This document shows, piece by piece, positions 53,462 through 64,000 of a stretch of 64,000 bases of DNA (position 1 is the stretch's first letter; the number at the start of each line of letters is the position of its first letter). A program made the position numbers and the translations under genes. This DNA is from Didymella arachidicola. Taxonomy: Eukaryota; Ascomycota; Dothideomycetes; Pleosporales; Didymellaceae. The stretch is taken from assembly GCA_016630955.3 (NCBI GenBank), contig CM049987.1, forward strand, positions 868,001-932,000. Direction: 5' to 3'. The notes beneath the pieces were generated by a model. The model ran no database searches. It was given only the letters and a program-made list of their open reading frames with translations, and was not told where the DNA came from.

Positions 53462-54507
53462 TGTAAGAGTGAAGGGCAGGTAATTGCTAATTGTTTCCAG
53501 GTTGTTTTGTAGGGTCGCAGAAATCAAGCTTATTTTAGTAGACCGAGAGCTGCGATGCCACAATATATACTCCTGCGGTTCCGCATCCCGGGTCGCGCTA
53601 CGGTCCCCTCACCGCGAGTGCCCACCTCAAGGCTACGGCACCAATGGTAAACATTTAAGATATCGAAAGAGCTTGGAGAATGGCGCAATTCCCTGCATTG
53701 ACCTGGAGTATACTGTGTGGACCGGAGACTTGTGGGATCGATGGGTGTTGCTAAAGTGCCGAATTGGGCATCCAAACCCCGCGTCCCAACGCGGAGCCGC
53801 CTTTCGCCTCAGGGTGCTGCTGCAGCTGCATATTGGCTCAAGGGCGCTCTTACCAACGGCTTGCGTCACCCTATCATCCCACTGTCACAAAGTAAAGCCG
53901 CAAGAGTACGCTGGGCGGTGTTTGCTCGGATCCGGCGCAAGACCGATGCCCGAGGAAGCGTTGCAGGCAGGTCCGGAAAGGCGGTACGCATCAGGTCCCG
54001 GTTGCCAGACCAGCGCAATAAACCCAGAGACCCAGACCCAAAGAGCAAGACAATCTCGCTGCGATGTTGGCAAGAGCCTTTAAAGATAGCCTCACGCTCT
54101 GGTCTTCCAAGCATGCCAGAATCTGGGCATTCTTAATTCACCACAGCCTTGAACATCCCTCGATCGCTCACCAGTCTCCACAAGTGTCGTTGTACCAACC
54201 CCAAAATACCGCATGCCGTCAGACTCAGAATGTCGGAAATCCCACAAGATGTATCCTCAGCACGCACCGTATTTAGTGCAGCTGGAGTTAATTCGGAAGA
54301 GAAAGATGAGGTGTTCACAAAAGACGATGCATACCGTTAGCTCGCTCACTAGCCTGGGGTCCTCGACCCCAGATTCTACGCTCGGTTGCCCCGGGTCAAA
54401 CTGAGCACCGAGCTTTCTCCTGATCAAGCTTCCACTTCCAACTACCGGTATCATCGCTCGTCCGATTAAGCTCGTCCGGAAACGAACATACACATACCGA
54501 GTCAACG
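53462..54507. other. Intergenic region with perfect hairpin
   Basis: About 1 kb without a supported gene. It holds an 8-bp perfect hairpin at 54354-54372. Frames at 53484-54340 are overlapping and non-specific. No secretion signal that could serve as a first exon of the LysM gene was found. Confidence 0.5.
54354..54372. repeat. Perfect 8-bp hairpin with 3-nt loop
   Basis: CTGGGGTC (54354-54361) pairs with GACCCCAG (54365-54372) around a CTC loop, ~135 bp before the LysM ATG. It is GC-rich enough to fold in RNA or serve as a palindromic protein site. Confidence 0.6.
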
Positions 54508-55053
54508 ATGAGTAACTACGGAACGATGCCGAATCTGCCCTTGGCGCCCGGCACAGCGTCCAACTGCTACACCTACTACAACCACTATGATTCCACCTCC
54601 AGACCAGCGGTCATCGACCGACCACAGCAGCACCACTGGTCTGCATCGCCCAAAACATGCGGAACCATCGCCGACATAATCAACGTCGATGTCGAGGAAC
54701 TGATTAAATTGAATCCCAGCCTGGAGCGCGGCAACTGCGTACTCGAGCCCGGCTTCAGCTACTGCGTCGAGGAGACTAGGAAGAGTAGAACATGTGAGCA
54801 TTTGCATTCCAGACTTGGGATCTCCAGTCTTTAGGAACTGAATCGAGTGACAGCCTCTTCGCCTTCTCCAGAGCCGCCGATTTGCCATTTCGACCCAGAG
54901 AAAGGCGAGTATGTTTGTCCCGATCAGCCGATTTGTAGGTTCGATCCACAGAAAGGGGAGTATATATGTCCGACTCATTCACCAAATGGCGAGGTAGGGC
55001 AGAGCGAGGGAGGAGAACATGCAGAGTTGAGGAAGAGAGGGACAGAGAGGTGA
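54508..55053 (+). CDS. LysM-domain protein, 5' end uncertain, twin C-terminal Cys repeats
   Basis: Two exons are inferred: 54508-54793 and 54854-55053 with a 60-nt intron (GTGAGC...ACTGAAT...GACAG); the joined protein is 161 residues. Residues ~17-90 form one LysM: GTASNCYTYYNHYD, then CGTIADIINVDVEELIKLNP and CVLEPGFSYCVE. LysM modules bind chitin and related glycans. The tail has two tandem ~19-residue units, PICHFDPEKGEYVCP and PICRFDPQKGEYICP, each with two Cys. Secreted LysM proteins normally carry a signal peptide and often several modules; none is visible before this ATG, so the gene may lack an upstream exon in my model, be 5'-truncated, or be a cytosolic derivative. Confidence 0.6.
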
Positions 55054-55578
55054 GGTAGAATCGGAGAGCTTAGAAAGCGCAGTCAATTTGAGTAGTAGAT
55101 TTGAGATTTGAAACTGCTTTCAAAGAGGGTGGAAGCAGTCGACACGTACTGACATGCCTGAACTCTTTCGATGATTGCTTCTTCGGAGCTACGCGCGATA
55201 TCTCACGAATGAACGTCAAAGCTATAGCCCAGGACGAAGAGAGGGTGAGTGGAAATTAAAGAGTGCTTGCATTTACGCCAAATTTCTCGTTCCAGGCTCT
55301 TATACAGAAGTGCAGGTGCCACACGAAATATGTACGTGTTCAAAACGCCATGAAATGCCATCGTCAAACCACCTCTGCCCTCGATTCGAGGGCAATCTAC
55401 CACCCCTAGGGTATCATCACCTGCTGCTGTATCCTCCTCTTCTGTCGTGAATGGAAATGGCCATTGCGATGGCAGGGCCTCTGCTGGCACTACTCCAGAT
55501 GGCCATCCCATATCAGCCAAGTTGCGTTCACGCACAAACTATTGTGCTGGTGTATTCGGAATTGCCAGACCTCTCCTT
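55054..55578. other. Intergenic region between convergent genes
   Basis: 3' flanks of the LysM and Sec63 genes. Overlapping plus-strand frames from 55447 are antisense to Sec63 and are rejected. Confidence 0.5.
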
Positions 55579-57851
55579 CTACTCGTCGTCCGTGTCCGTG
55601 TCCGTGTCTGTCTCACTCTCACTCTCGACGTCACCTTCCGTGTCGCTGCCGCTCGAGTCGTCGTCGAGCCGCTTCTTCTTCGGTGCTTCGCCGCCCTTGA
55701 GCACGCGCATCTGACCGGCGATGGTATCTGCAGTACTGTTAATGGGACCACCCTCGTGTATTTGGGCTGTAAACGTACCCTCGTCAGGCTCGCTGATCTC
55801 GCCCTCCTCCTCAAGCTGCTCGGCCTTGCTTGCGTCCTCAACCACAAGTGTGACTTCCATTTTTGTGTCCATCCCAATGTAACTATCACAGATCATGTGC
55901 ATGACGAAGGTGTAGCTGCCAGCCTGAGGCGGTGCACCAAACTGCATCTTAAGAGTCTGAACGTTATATGTTGGGTTGCCGCTCTCATCGAGAATGGGCT
56001 TGTCGAACGTGGAAAACGTGAAAGGCGGGACAGCGATGCGGCCTTGCTTGCTGTCAGCAAGGAAGACGTGGTATCTAGGTGCGTGATCGCGGGCGTAGTA
56101 TGGTGCGTGTGCGAGGGGTGGCTGGATGGGCTTCTCGCCGGAGCGGTCAGTCTTGCGGCCAGTAATAGCAGCAACGTCGCCCTCCTCCGGATCGATGTCG
56201 AGCAGGTCCTTGGGATTGACTTCGGGGACGTCAGAGGCGCCAGATGGGATGAAACGGCCCTTCAGGACAAATTGAACCAAGCTGCTCGGTGTAACGAAAC
56301 GCTCTCCAACGACCTTGAAGAAAGCCTTCTCGACCGTAAAGACAGGTATCCGTGATGCGACTGACATGGCTGTGCTGTACTGCTCCTGCGATAGAAGACC
56401 ACCGATGCGCGCCCTGCGCTGACCCTCGGGTACATGCATGAATTCCTGGATGGAGAGATGTGTCTTTGCATGGTCTGCCTCGGCTGCCGCTGCGATGGCG
56501 GTTGTGAAGTGTGGCAATTGTTCCAAAGGAGAAGCGCCGGGCCTCAGTGCTTGGATCAGATTCTGCGATGTGTGGTATGCGGAAAGAACGGCCTTGGTGC
56601 TGCCGTAGGCGAGAGCGATCGATGTGTAGGCTTCGTTGAGGCGGATAGCAATGGGTGCGACCTCGAACTTTTCATTGTTGAGGGATTCATCGTCGAGCTC
56701 GACGCGGCCGAGGTATGCCCAGAGGAGTGTGAGGACCTTCCGTCGTGGGCTGTCTTCGAGGTCGTTGAGCTTCTGTCGGTCCTTCTTGGTAAGTACCTGT
56801 GAAACAATAGAGTCAGACCCGCCCAGGACCTTCTGTTCCAGCTTGGGAAGGCCGTTCTCTGCCTTGTGTCCTGGGAAGATCTCGTTGAATTCCTCGCCGG
56901 TGCTCAGAGCGCCGATGACACCAGTCTCGCCCTGCTCGTTGTCGTATTCGCGAAAGATCTTGCCGGCACTCGCAATGAGAACCTTTTCCTTTGTGAGCTT
57001 CTGTGTTCCGTACCACCACTTTCCGACCATGTATGGAAGAATGACACCAAGCAGAACCGCGTAGACGAGGAGGACGTATTTGCCGGAGCCCTCTGTGACA
57101 AGCCACTGTGGCAAGGCAATACCAATGCTGAAGCTCTGCTTGCCATCAGGGTGACCATATTGCTGGTAGTTGTTGCGGATTTCCTCGTCTGTCAGGGCCT
57201 TGTACGCCTTGGTGACATCGACCCAGTGGTCGTTGATCGACTGAGTGGTGATGTTCTTCGAGGGGTCTTCGCGTGCTTTATCAGGATGCAGCCTAATGGA
57301 CAGCTTCTTGTAGTGCTTCTTGATAGCCTTCTCGTCCGCGGTCTGCACTCTAAGTTAGACTGATACCCCGTGAATTGGCACGACGACCTTGAGCACGTAC
57401 CCTTGACACACCGAGGATCTCATAGGGGTCCCAGATCTTCGTAACGGTCCGCGCTGTAACCCAGATCAGGTACAGCATCAAGGCGTTCAACGACCATCCG
57501 CCGACCATGAGGACTCCTCGCTTCGTCTTCCGCTCCGCGCGCTTCTGCTTCTTCCGCTGGCCCTGGATGAGGTCGGCATGCTCGGGTGTGAAATCGGACT
57601 CTATTGTTGTCCCGGTGTTCTCAAGTTCTGTATACGTGTCAAAAGGCTAACGCGGGGTGGGCGTCATGGCGGGCCTGCGCACCTTTACTCGGTCTGAAGA
57701 AAGAGATTGTCGCTGGTACTGTAACCAGTGTCGTGACTGTGAGGATGAAGTAGGGGAAGAATTGGCCCTGCAGGCTGTTAGTGGCGTGGCTGTCGAAGTG
57801 GGCGCGTGAACGGACCTGCTCATCGTAGTTGTAGTCTGTCCCGGACGACAT
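55579..57851 (-). CDS. sec63: Sec63, ER translocon J-protein
   Basis: Recruits Kar2/BiP to the Sec61 channel for post-translational import into the ER. Four exons are inferred: 57851-57816, 57767-57683, 57627-57401 and 57342-55579; introns 48, 55 and 58 nt. The joined protein is 703 residues. TM segments: FFPYFILTVTTLVTVPATI (exon 2), VGGWSLNALMLYLIWVTA (exon 3) and KYVLLVYAVLLGVILPYMV. The lumenal J-domain begins DPYEILGVSRTADEKAIKKHYKK and carries the HPDK motif. The C-terminal Brl/Sec63 domain runs from about 240 to 620 (VEKAFFKVVGE; MHMICDSYIGMD). The acidic tail (SETDTDTDTDDE) is repeat-encoded and suits Sec62 binding. Intron 1 is a stop-free multiple of three. Confidence 0.96.
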
Positions 57852-58385
57852 TTTGAATGCGTCTCACAAGGGGATGGTGTAAAGGGAGCGACTGTAAAGA
57901 AAGAATATCTAGTCGCAGGCCGGGCGCATATATGGTTGAGGAAGGTTGTCTCAAATCTGGGGCATGGCAGGTAAAAAAGGGTCGCTGTCTCAAAAGAAGG
58001 TGCTGGACAATAAACGTAAGGTTGCGACCACCGTGTTCATTCATAGTAGCGCCACAGGCATGAGCCACTCCCGCATTCTTGGCAAGGTGCACCTTCCCTA
58101 CTTTACATCACATGAACCTTCACCGAGTTGCTGACACTTTTTGCGAAACTACGAGATCCAAGTGGAGTGAGTTGTACATGCATGTCATTTTAGGTATATG
58201 TGCTGCTTATCGCCCAATGCTCCAAAAGCTATGCCTCAATAGCTCCCACGGGTATGCGCCGGTGCCGGTATACAGCATGTAACAAGAAATCCCAAAACTC
58301 CAGATTTACAACTGGTACAGTCGCAACCACATGAGTTACATAGCTCGATAAAGGACAGCGAATTCCATAGACATTTTGTACCACC
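57852..58385. other. Intergenic region
   Basis: 5' flank of Sec63 and 3' flank of the kinase gene; no coding content recognised. Confidence 0.45.
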
Positions 58386-60499
58386 TCATGTGGTTGTCGT
58401 CGCTTCAGGTGCACCTGCAGCATCTAGGCCATTCGCACCATCCTGGGATGGACTCGACACGGCATCCAGTGGCGCAGCGTGCAATGCTGGCTTAGGTGCT
58501 TTTCCAAGAACACCTCGCTTGCGCTTGTCGATTGCGTCTTTCACCCAATCTGCGACCTCCTTGTCAACAACATCATCACTTGGCTCGGCTGGCCCTTGCT
58601 CGCCAGCAACCACCCCGCCTTCTGCTGCCCCTGCTGCTTCAACCTCGTCCTCGTCTTCTTCCGTGATTGTTTCGGGTTTCACCATAGGTGCAAGCCAAGC
58701 ATGATTGAGGAGCATGGCGTACGTTGGTCGCAACTTAGGGATCTTGTTCAGACACCCACGAACGAAATTGCGTGCAACTTCGCTGTAGCCCTCTTCAGGC
58801 AGATCAGGGGGCTCTCCGTCTACAATTGCCTGTTTCTGTCAGCGTCCTGGTCTTTGGCGGATTGAAAATATGTGAAACTCACGCTAAGCTGACTAAAGAT
58901 GTTGTTGTAGGTCTCAGGTGGGTATGGGTAGCGACCGAGGGCGCACTCGATGATCGTCAAGCCCAAACTCCAAATATCACTCTGAACGCTGTAGGTACCC
59001 CCTCCAGGGTTAGCGCCCGCTTGAGCGACCCCTCCTGAGGAAATTCGCTCAGGAGCCATGTAGCTCTGACAGCCAATATTGGTCTTTGCAATACTTGCAA
59101 CCAGATTACCGCTGACACCGAAATCGCAGATCTTGATCTGTCCCCGTGTGTTCATGAGAATGTTCGTCGGCTTGACGTCGCGGTGAATGATGTTGTGCTC
59201 GTCTTTCAAGGACTTGAGTCCCATAGTCGTTGCCAATGTGATTTTGCGCAGGACGTTCTCTGGAACGCCGTCGCCATAGAGCTTGTCTATTGAGCCGCCG
59301 TCCATGAACTCCATGCAGATGTATACGGCGCCTTCCTGGAAGAAAGCACCATAGAAATCAACGATGTACGGTGATACACAGCGGTGGAGAACATCAAGCT
59401 CCATGATGATGGCAGCAAATTTCGAGTCGTCGAGTTCAAGCCGGACTTCTTTCATGGCCATGACGATGCCAGTTCCGCCAGATGGTTTGGCAGTCGTAGG
59501 GCTGGGCTCTTCACTAAAGTCCTTCCGTGACGGTGAGCCCGGTGCACCTGCACCCTTGATCCCTCCGAGACCTCCACCAACCTTCCTCATGTTGACACGC
59601 GGTCTCGCGTGCCGTACTTTGTATACCGTTCCGTAGTTGCCCTTGCCAAGCTCATCAAGGGTATCGACTTCATCCAGCGAAATGCTGAAGGAGGTGCCGT
59701 TTGCGAACTGGACGCCGTCGGGGTTCAGGACAGCCTTGCCTGCGAACTTAAGGCTACCGGTCTTGGTGTCGATGAAATCAGAGTACTTGTCTAGTGCAGA
59801 CTCTTGCTTCTTAGGCTCTGCGTCCGGCGCGCCGCCGTTCATTTGTGAGAGTGTCAAGCCTGGCTTCTTCTTCCCAGCAGGCGCACCACCAGCGGGTGCT
59901 GCTCCAGGCAGACCACCAAGCTTTGGTGCACCACGTCTCTCGGCCATGGACAGCTTAGGTCCGCCGGCACGGGTGGTGATTGCAGGAGCGGAAGCAAAGC
60001 TGGGCATGGGCGGCTTGCCTCCAGGCAGACGGTTGGCGAAGTTTGCGGGCACGCCCCCAGCGAAGCCAGCGGGTACACCACCAGCCAAAGGCCCCTTGGG
60101 AGACATGTTGTTCGGGGCAGGTCCAGGGCTCTGTGGCATGTTCCCAGCGCCAGGCGGTGGGGCACCCTGTCGGCCCAGGCGCACCGCCTCTAATCTCTTC
60201 AGGATATCTGCATTGACATTGAGGCCGCTGGCTCTGCTGGCCATCGTTGGTGGGGCTTGGCGGAAGCCGCCAGCAGGATTTCTGGCGGCATTGATGTTGC
60301 CCAGGGGAGTCGACGACGGCGTCATGTTGGCAGTGGCGCCGGTGGTGACGCTCGAGCGTGCAGCGGGGCGCTCGACATTGAGCGACGAGGGCGAGGTGGC
60401 AGAGGGGCTCGAGGGGAAGGGAGGAGAGGTCGGCGAGGGGCTATCGAAGGGAGTGTCGCTGAGCTCGCCCTCGGGGGTAGATGCGACGGAGTCGGCCAT
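58386..60499 (-). CDS. pbs2: MAP kinase kinase Pbs2 (HOG osmosensing pathway)
   Basis: Phosphorylates Hog1 in response to osmotic and oxidative stress. Two exons are inferred: 60499-58883 and 58829-58386 with a 53-nt intron; the joined protein is 686 residues. The long N-terminus (1-275) is Pro/Gly/Ser-rich and scaffold-like, with possible SH3-binding prolines. Kinase features: P-loop GKGNYG (285-290); VAIK-equivalent Lys350 in MAMKEVRLELD; catalytic HRDVKPTN (439-446); DFG (459-461); activation segment SIAKT (Ser469, Thr473), the dual MAPKK site. A ~45-residue insertion between the P-loop strand and Lys350 is usual in filamentous ascomycete Pbs2. The C-terminal tail after the kinase domain is acidic and variable. 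Confidence 0.95.
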
Positions 60500-61650
60500 G
60501 GCGGAGGAGAGCGAATGACTGTCCTGGAGATATCTGGCAGCCTGCTACTGCGGGGTCGGGAGGAGCGGGAAGAGTCGCAGAGGGCAGAGGAGGAGGTAGT
60601 AATAGACAAGCGAGCGGACTGCAATCAGGTGACTATGCCTCCACAGGGGAGAGAGCGGAGGGCGATCTAGCGATCTGTGGGTGTTATGAGGAGTGGACGT
60701 CGAGAGCCCCACGCACGGGTGGCGGTGCGATGCGGTGCGACCAGGATGCTCGAGTGCCAAAATGCGAGTGACGTATGCGCTGCGAATTCCCAGAATAATG
60801 TCAGGATGCAGTGCGCACAACGACCATGGCCAGGACGCAGGAGACGAGAGGCACGGCAGGAGCTTTCTTCCAAAATTGCGAGCGAGGGCGTGCTTTGCCG
60901 GGCGGACTGGCTTACCTATCGGGTTTTGATAACTCAGCGTCTGCACAGCTTCTGGATCCGGCGAGAGCGATCAAGACACGATGGGCGATTGACAGACAGC
61001 CACGCCAGCTACAGCAGGATGCGGCAATCGTGAAGACCCTCTTGAGCTGCTTTTGTGGAGTGCAGCGAGCGCCTTTCTGGAGCCCTTCGGGGTCACGCAC
61101 AGGGACGGCCTGGCGGAAAGCACATTTGGGCGCGCAGAAGACGATGCCCATCAGTCAGAATAGCATCTGCCATGCGCCAGCGATGACGGCACTGCACGAT
61201 GCGCATGGGATTCTCGATGCGGCCCAGAACCTGCAGGTCGAAGTGGGCGCTTCGCGAACGTGGACCGGCGCGGGTCTCTGGTGCGCGTTAGCGCTCCCAG
61301 CTGGGCCGATGCAGCAAGCTCACTATCGCATCGCAGCAGAGTTGGATGCCCAGGCAGGGCTCGTCTTGGCTGCTGCGCCTGCCAGCATTTGCACTGGGTC
61401 GCCGCTGTCCACTGCTCGACGGTGCACCAGTTTTCATCAAGACCACCGCGCCACTAGCAGTCCTCTCTTAAAGTTGCTCTTTGACGCTTTTCCGCGGCGC
61501 GCTCCGCTCAATTGCGCTTCTGTGACGTCGATCAGCCATCCTCTGACTGAAACAAGACGCTGAGTGCCTCAAGCACGACAACACCCCAAACATCATCCTC
61601 ACACACGTCCACGCCTTCCAATCGCGTGTCAGGCACCGAGGCATCTCCCA
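60500..61650. other. Divergent intergenic region (Pbs2 / PIN-like carrier)
   Basis: Shared upstream region of over 1.1 kb. The 250-codon frame at 60811-61563 looks protein-length but has random-like composition, no domains and overlapping frames on the other strand, so it is not called. Confidence 0.5.
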
Positions 61651-63560
61651 ATGTCTTTCTTCACGGGTCCTCAGGCCTTGCGCCTGCGCGATCTCGCTGC
61701 CAGCCCCAACAACTTTGTGTCCATGGCCTCGCAATCGTTCGACTATGGCAACAACAGCGGCCTCATGGAAGTCTTCAAGAAAAAGGCCCACAGCTCGCAC
61801 CCTGACTTTGCCAATCTCACGCTGCTGGTCTTCGAGGCTGTCATGGAGGTTGTGTGTGTAAGCGCACCGGGCTACATCATTGCGCGTATGGGCCAGTTCG
61901 ATGCAGAGAGCCAGAAGTTCCTCGCAAACCTGAATACTCAGCTATTCACCCCGTGTCTGAGTGAGTACCAATGATAAGCGCGTTGGATGCGCGTACTAAA
62001 CATCCATGTAGAAACATGCTTACCCTCCTGCAGTCTTTACCAAGCTCGCCTCGCAGTTGACTGCTGAGAAGCTAGGTGATCTCGCCGTGATCCCTGTCAT
62101 CTTCGTCGTCCAAACCATCATCTCCTACCTCGCTGCCCTTATCGTAGCCAAATGTTTTGGCTTCAAGAAGAGGCAGTCCAACTTCGTTGTTGCGATGGCG
62201 GTATGTTACTTTTCCCGTAGTCACTGAGCCACCGCTGATAAGCGCCCAGGTGTTCGGCAACTCCAACTCGCTCCCTATTTCGCTCGTTATTTCTCTTTCA
62301 AAGACGATCTCTGGCCTCCACTGGGACAGGATACCCGGTGACAACGATAACGAAGTCGGCGCTCGCGGTATCCTCTATTTGCTCATTTTCCAGCAACTTG
62401 GACAATTGGTACGATGGACTTGGGGATTCAACGTCCTCCTTGCGCCTGCAGACACATACAAGAAAGAAGATGGCGGAACCATCAACTCCCTCGAGAGCGG
62501 CGAGTATAGCGAAGAGGAGGCACAGCGCCTGCTGGACGACTCCCATTCGGATTATGAGTCCGGCAATGTCACCAGCTACGCTACTTCCGCTGGTACGAGT
62601 GACACAGACTCGATCGAAGACCGCGGTGACGTCTTGGCCGAAGCCAACTTCGTGACCCCTACAAATGGCAACGTCGCAGTCGCAGGAGAAGGAGATTTCC
62701 GGGGCAGGAACGGTCACACCAACGGTTACGCAAATGGCAACGGAGCGATCGACGCACTCAATTCCCTCAAGAAGGACACCATACCCAAGGGTCCCAAAGG
62801 CTGGCCGAAGCGAGCCAAGTTGGGTGTCCAGCGTGCCGGAAGATTAGTTTCAAACGCCTTCTCCCGTGTTGGTCGTTCGATCTTCAATACGCTACCCATG
62901 TGGCTTCAGAAAACCCTCTCAAAGGTCGGCTCATTCATTGCAAGGTTTGCTATGGGAGTTTGGGCCTTCATGAACCCGCCTTTGTGGGCTATGTTAGCCG
63001 CCATTATTGTCGCGTCTGTTCCTCAGCTGCAGCATCTTTTCTTCGATCCTGGTACCTTCATCAGCACTTCTCTGACTCGCGCTGTCAACCAGAGTGGACA
63101 GGTCGCAGTTCCTCTCATCCTGGTTGTTTTGGGCGCCAATCTGGCTCGCAACACGCTACCGAAGGAAGACCAGCACTCCATGGAGGATCCCAAGGTCGAG
63201 AAGAAGCTTGTCATTGCGTCTCTGATCAGCCGTATGCTTATCCCAACACTGGCCATGTCTCCCATCTTGGCTATCATCGCCAAGTACGTACCTGTCAGTA
63301 TCGTCGACGACCCTATCTTTGTCATCGTCTGTTTCCTGCTCAGCGGTGCGCCCACCGCTCTGCAATTGGCCCAGATCTGCCAGATCAACAATGTCTACAT
63401 GGGCGCCATGTCCAAGATCTTGTTCCAGAGCTACGTTGTGTGGATATTGCCCAGTACGCTCATGCTGGTCCTGTAAGTTCTTCCCCATAGCGCTATCTAC
63501 GCTGGCACCAGCTAACCCGTAAACAGGCTCGCTTTGGAGACCGTTGAGTGGGCCGCATGA
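61651..63560 (+). CDS. Auxin-efflux-family (PIN-like) membrane carrier
   Basis: Four exons are inferred: 61651-61960, 62034-62200, 62250-63472 and 63527-63560; introns 73, 49 and 54 nt. The joined protein is 577 residues. Two bundles of hydrophobic helices flank a long hydrophilic loop (about 240-370, acidic then basic), the PIN/PILS and yeast ECM3 architecture. Conserved segments: LLVFEAVMEVVCVSAPGYI, VFGNSNSLPISLVISLS (the family's GNxxNLP-like motif), QSGQVAVPLILVVLGANLA and SGAPTALQLAQICQIN (the second-half counterpart). Probably an ER or plasma-membrane carrier of an unknown anion. The start is uncertain: the next ATG (61723) would also work, and the open frame extends upstream only to a GTG. 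Confidence 0.92.
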
Positions 63561-64000
63561 CAAGCACACGCGCCCGGGCTTGTAATAACTTCAGGTTTTC
63601 CTAAATTTGTTTCCTAGGAAATACTTCATGTACACATTAGCAGTAGAGCGTTTGCCAAATTTCATTATTAGCATCATAGCGCGGCGTTCAAGCTCGAGTG
63701 AGCCGTTGGGAGTAAGCTTAAGTAGACACATATGCTGTGTACATATTTGCGGCTGTGCAGAGAATACATACACGCCTCGCAAGCTGCACCACAACTGTCA
63801 CGTTAGAAACCTGACCCGCTATGTCACAGCAAGGTTGCGATTTGCCATTCAGGTTCCCGGCCCTGACGTAGATCGCCAAGGCTGCGGACCCTGAAAGTTG
63901 CGCGCGTGCGCGAAGACAAGCACATGCAAATCAGCTCGATGGACACGCCACGTTCCCTGCGCAAACTGTGTAATAAGGACCATACGGTTATGTCTGGTCT
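63561..64000. other. Intergenic region at window end
   Basis: 3' flank of the carrier gene. A 95-codon frame at 63607-63894 shows no recognisable features. Confidence 0.45.

Noticed and set aside
55447..56355. 302-codon plus-strand frame
   Set aside because: Entirely antisense to the well-supported Sec63 coding exon; a mirror of its codon bias.
60811..61563. 250-codon plus-strand open frame between Pbs2 and the PIN-like carrier
   Set aside because: No domain, low-information composition rich in Ala/Arg/His/Thr, and overlapping frames on both strands; it lies in a divergent promoter region.
1..64000. CRISPR arrays, bacterial operons, phage or integron elements
   Set aside because: No repeat-spacer arrays or ribosome-binding-site-driven operons; introns and gene content show a fungal nuclear genome.

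Overview
The window is a stretch of filamentous ascomycete nuclear genome. A Dothideomycete, possibly Pleosporales, is my best guess from gene content, but no rRNA or barcode is present to prove it. Genes are short and dense on both strands. Most are split by small spliceosomal introns (46-124 nt) with GTRNGY donors, CTRAY-like branch sites and YAG acceptors. Gene families include ascomycete laccase, a Zn2Cys6 regulator, RTA1, LysM, Pbs2, Sec63 and a fungal OGFr-like protein. Every multi-exon model given here was joined by eye and checked for reading-phase consistency; none was confirmed by transcript data.

Layout. 0.5-10.6 kb: a secreted acidic protein, an intracellular-type alpha-amylase (-), an OGFr-domain protein (+), a complex I NDUFB4-like subunit (-) facing a glutathione S-transferase (+), a small unknown gene (-) and the mitochondrial phosphate carrier (-). 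11-29.5 kb: a coiled-coil unknown (-), an Fmp42-like MFS transporter (+), a KCTD/BTB protein (+), an OSGIN-like flavoprotein (-), a VHS/GAT adaptor (-), a candidate 42-residue microprotein (-), App1 phosphatidate phosphatase (+), a DUF3445 heme-dependent demethylase-like protein (+), a small helical protein (+) and a four-helix membrane protein (-). 29.5-38.9 kb is gene-poor. It holds an alpha/beta-hydrolase-like secreted protein that lacks its serine nucleophile, a tiny secreted peptide candidate, a 30-bp imperfect inverted repeat and a decayed coding region.

38.9-53.5 kb is the most coherent accessory block: a secreted laccase (+), a coiled-coil relic, then seven genes all on the minus strand. 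These are an FAD monooxygenase, a class C beta-lactamase-like hydrolase, a salicylate-hydroxylase-like monooxygenase, a rhamnogalacturonan acetylesterase, an RTA1 membrane protein, a Zn2Cys6 transcription factor and a GFA/CENP-V-fold protein. There is no PKS, NRPS or terpene backbone. If the block is a functional unit, catabolism of plant phenolics and cell wall is more likely than classical secondary metabolism.

54.5-63.6 kb returns to housekeeping genes: a LysM-domain gene with no visible signal peptide, Sec63, the HOG-pathway MAPKK Pbs2 and a PIN-like auxin-efflux-family carrier. Non-coding structures worth noting are two short perfect hairpins, two G-quadruplex motifs, a 32-nt perfectly alternating pyrimidine-purine tract inside a laccase intron, and an abrupt change of third-codon-position composition inside at least three plus-strand genes.
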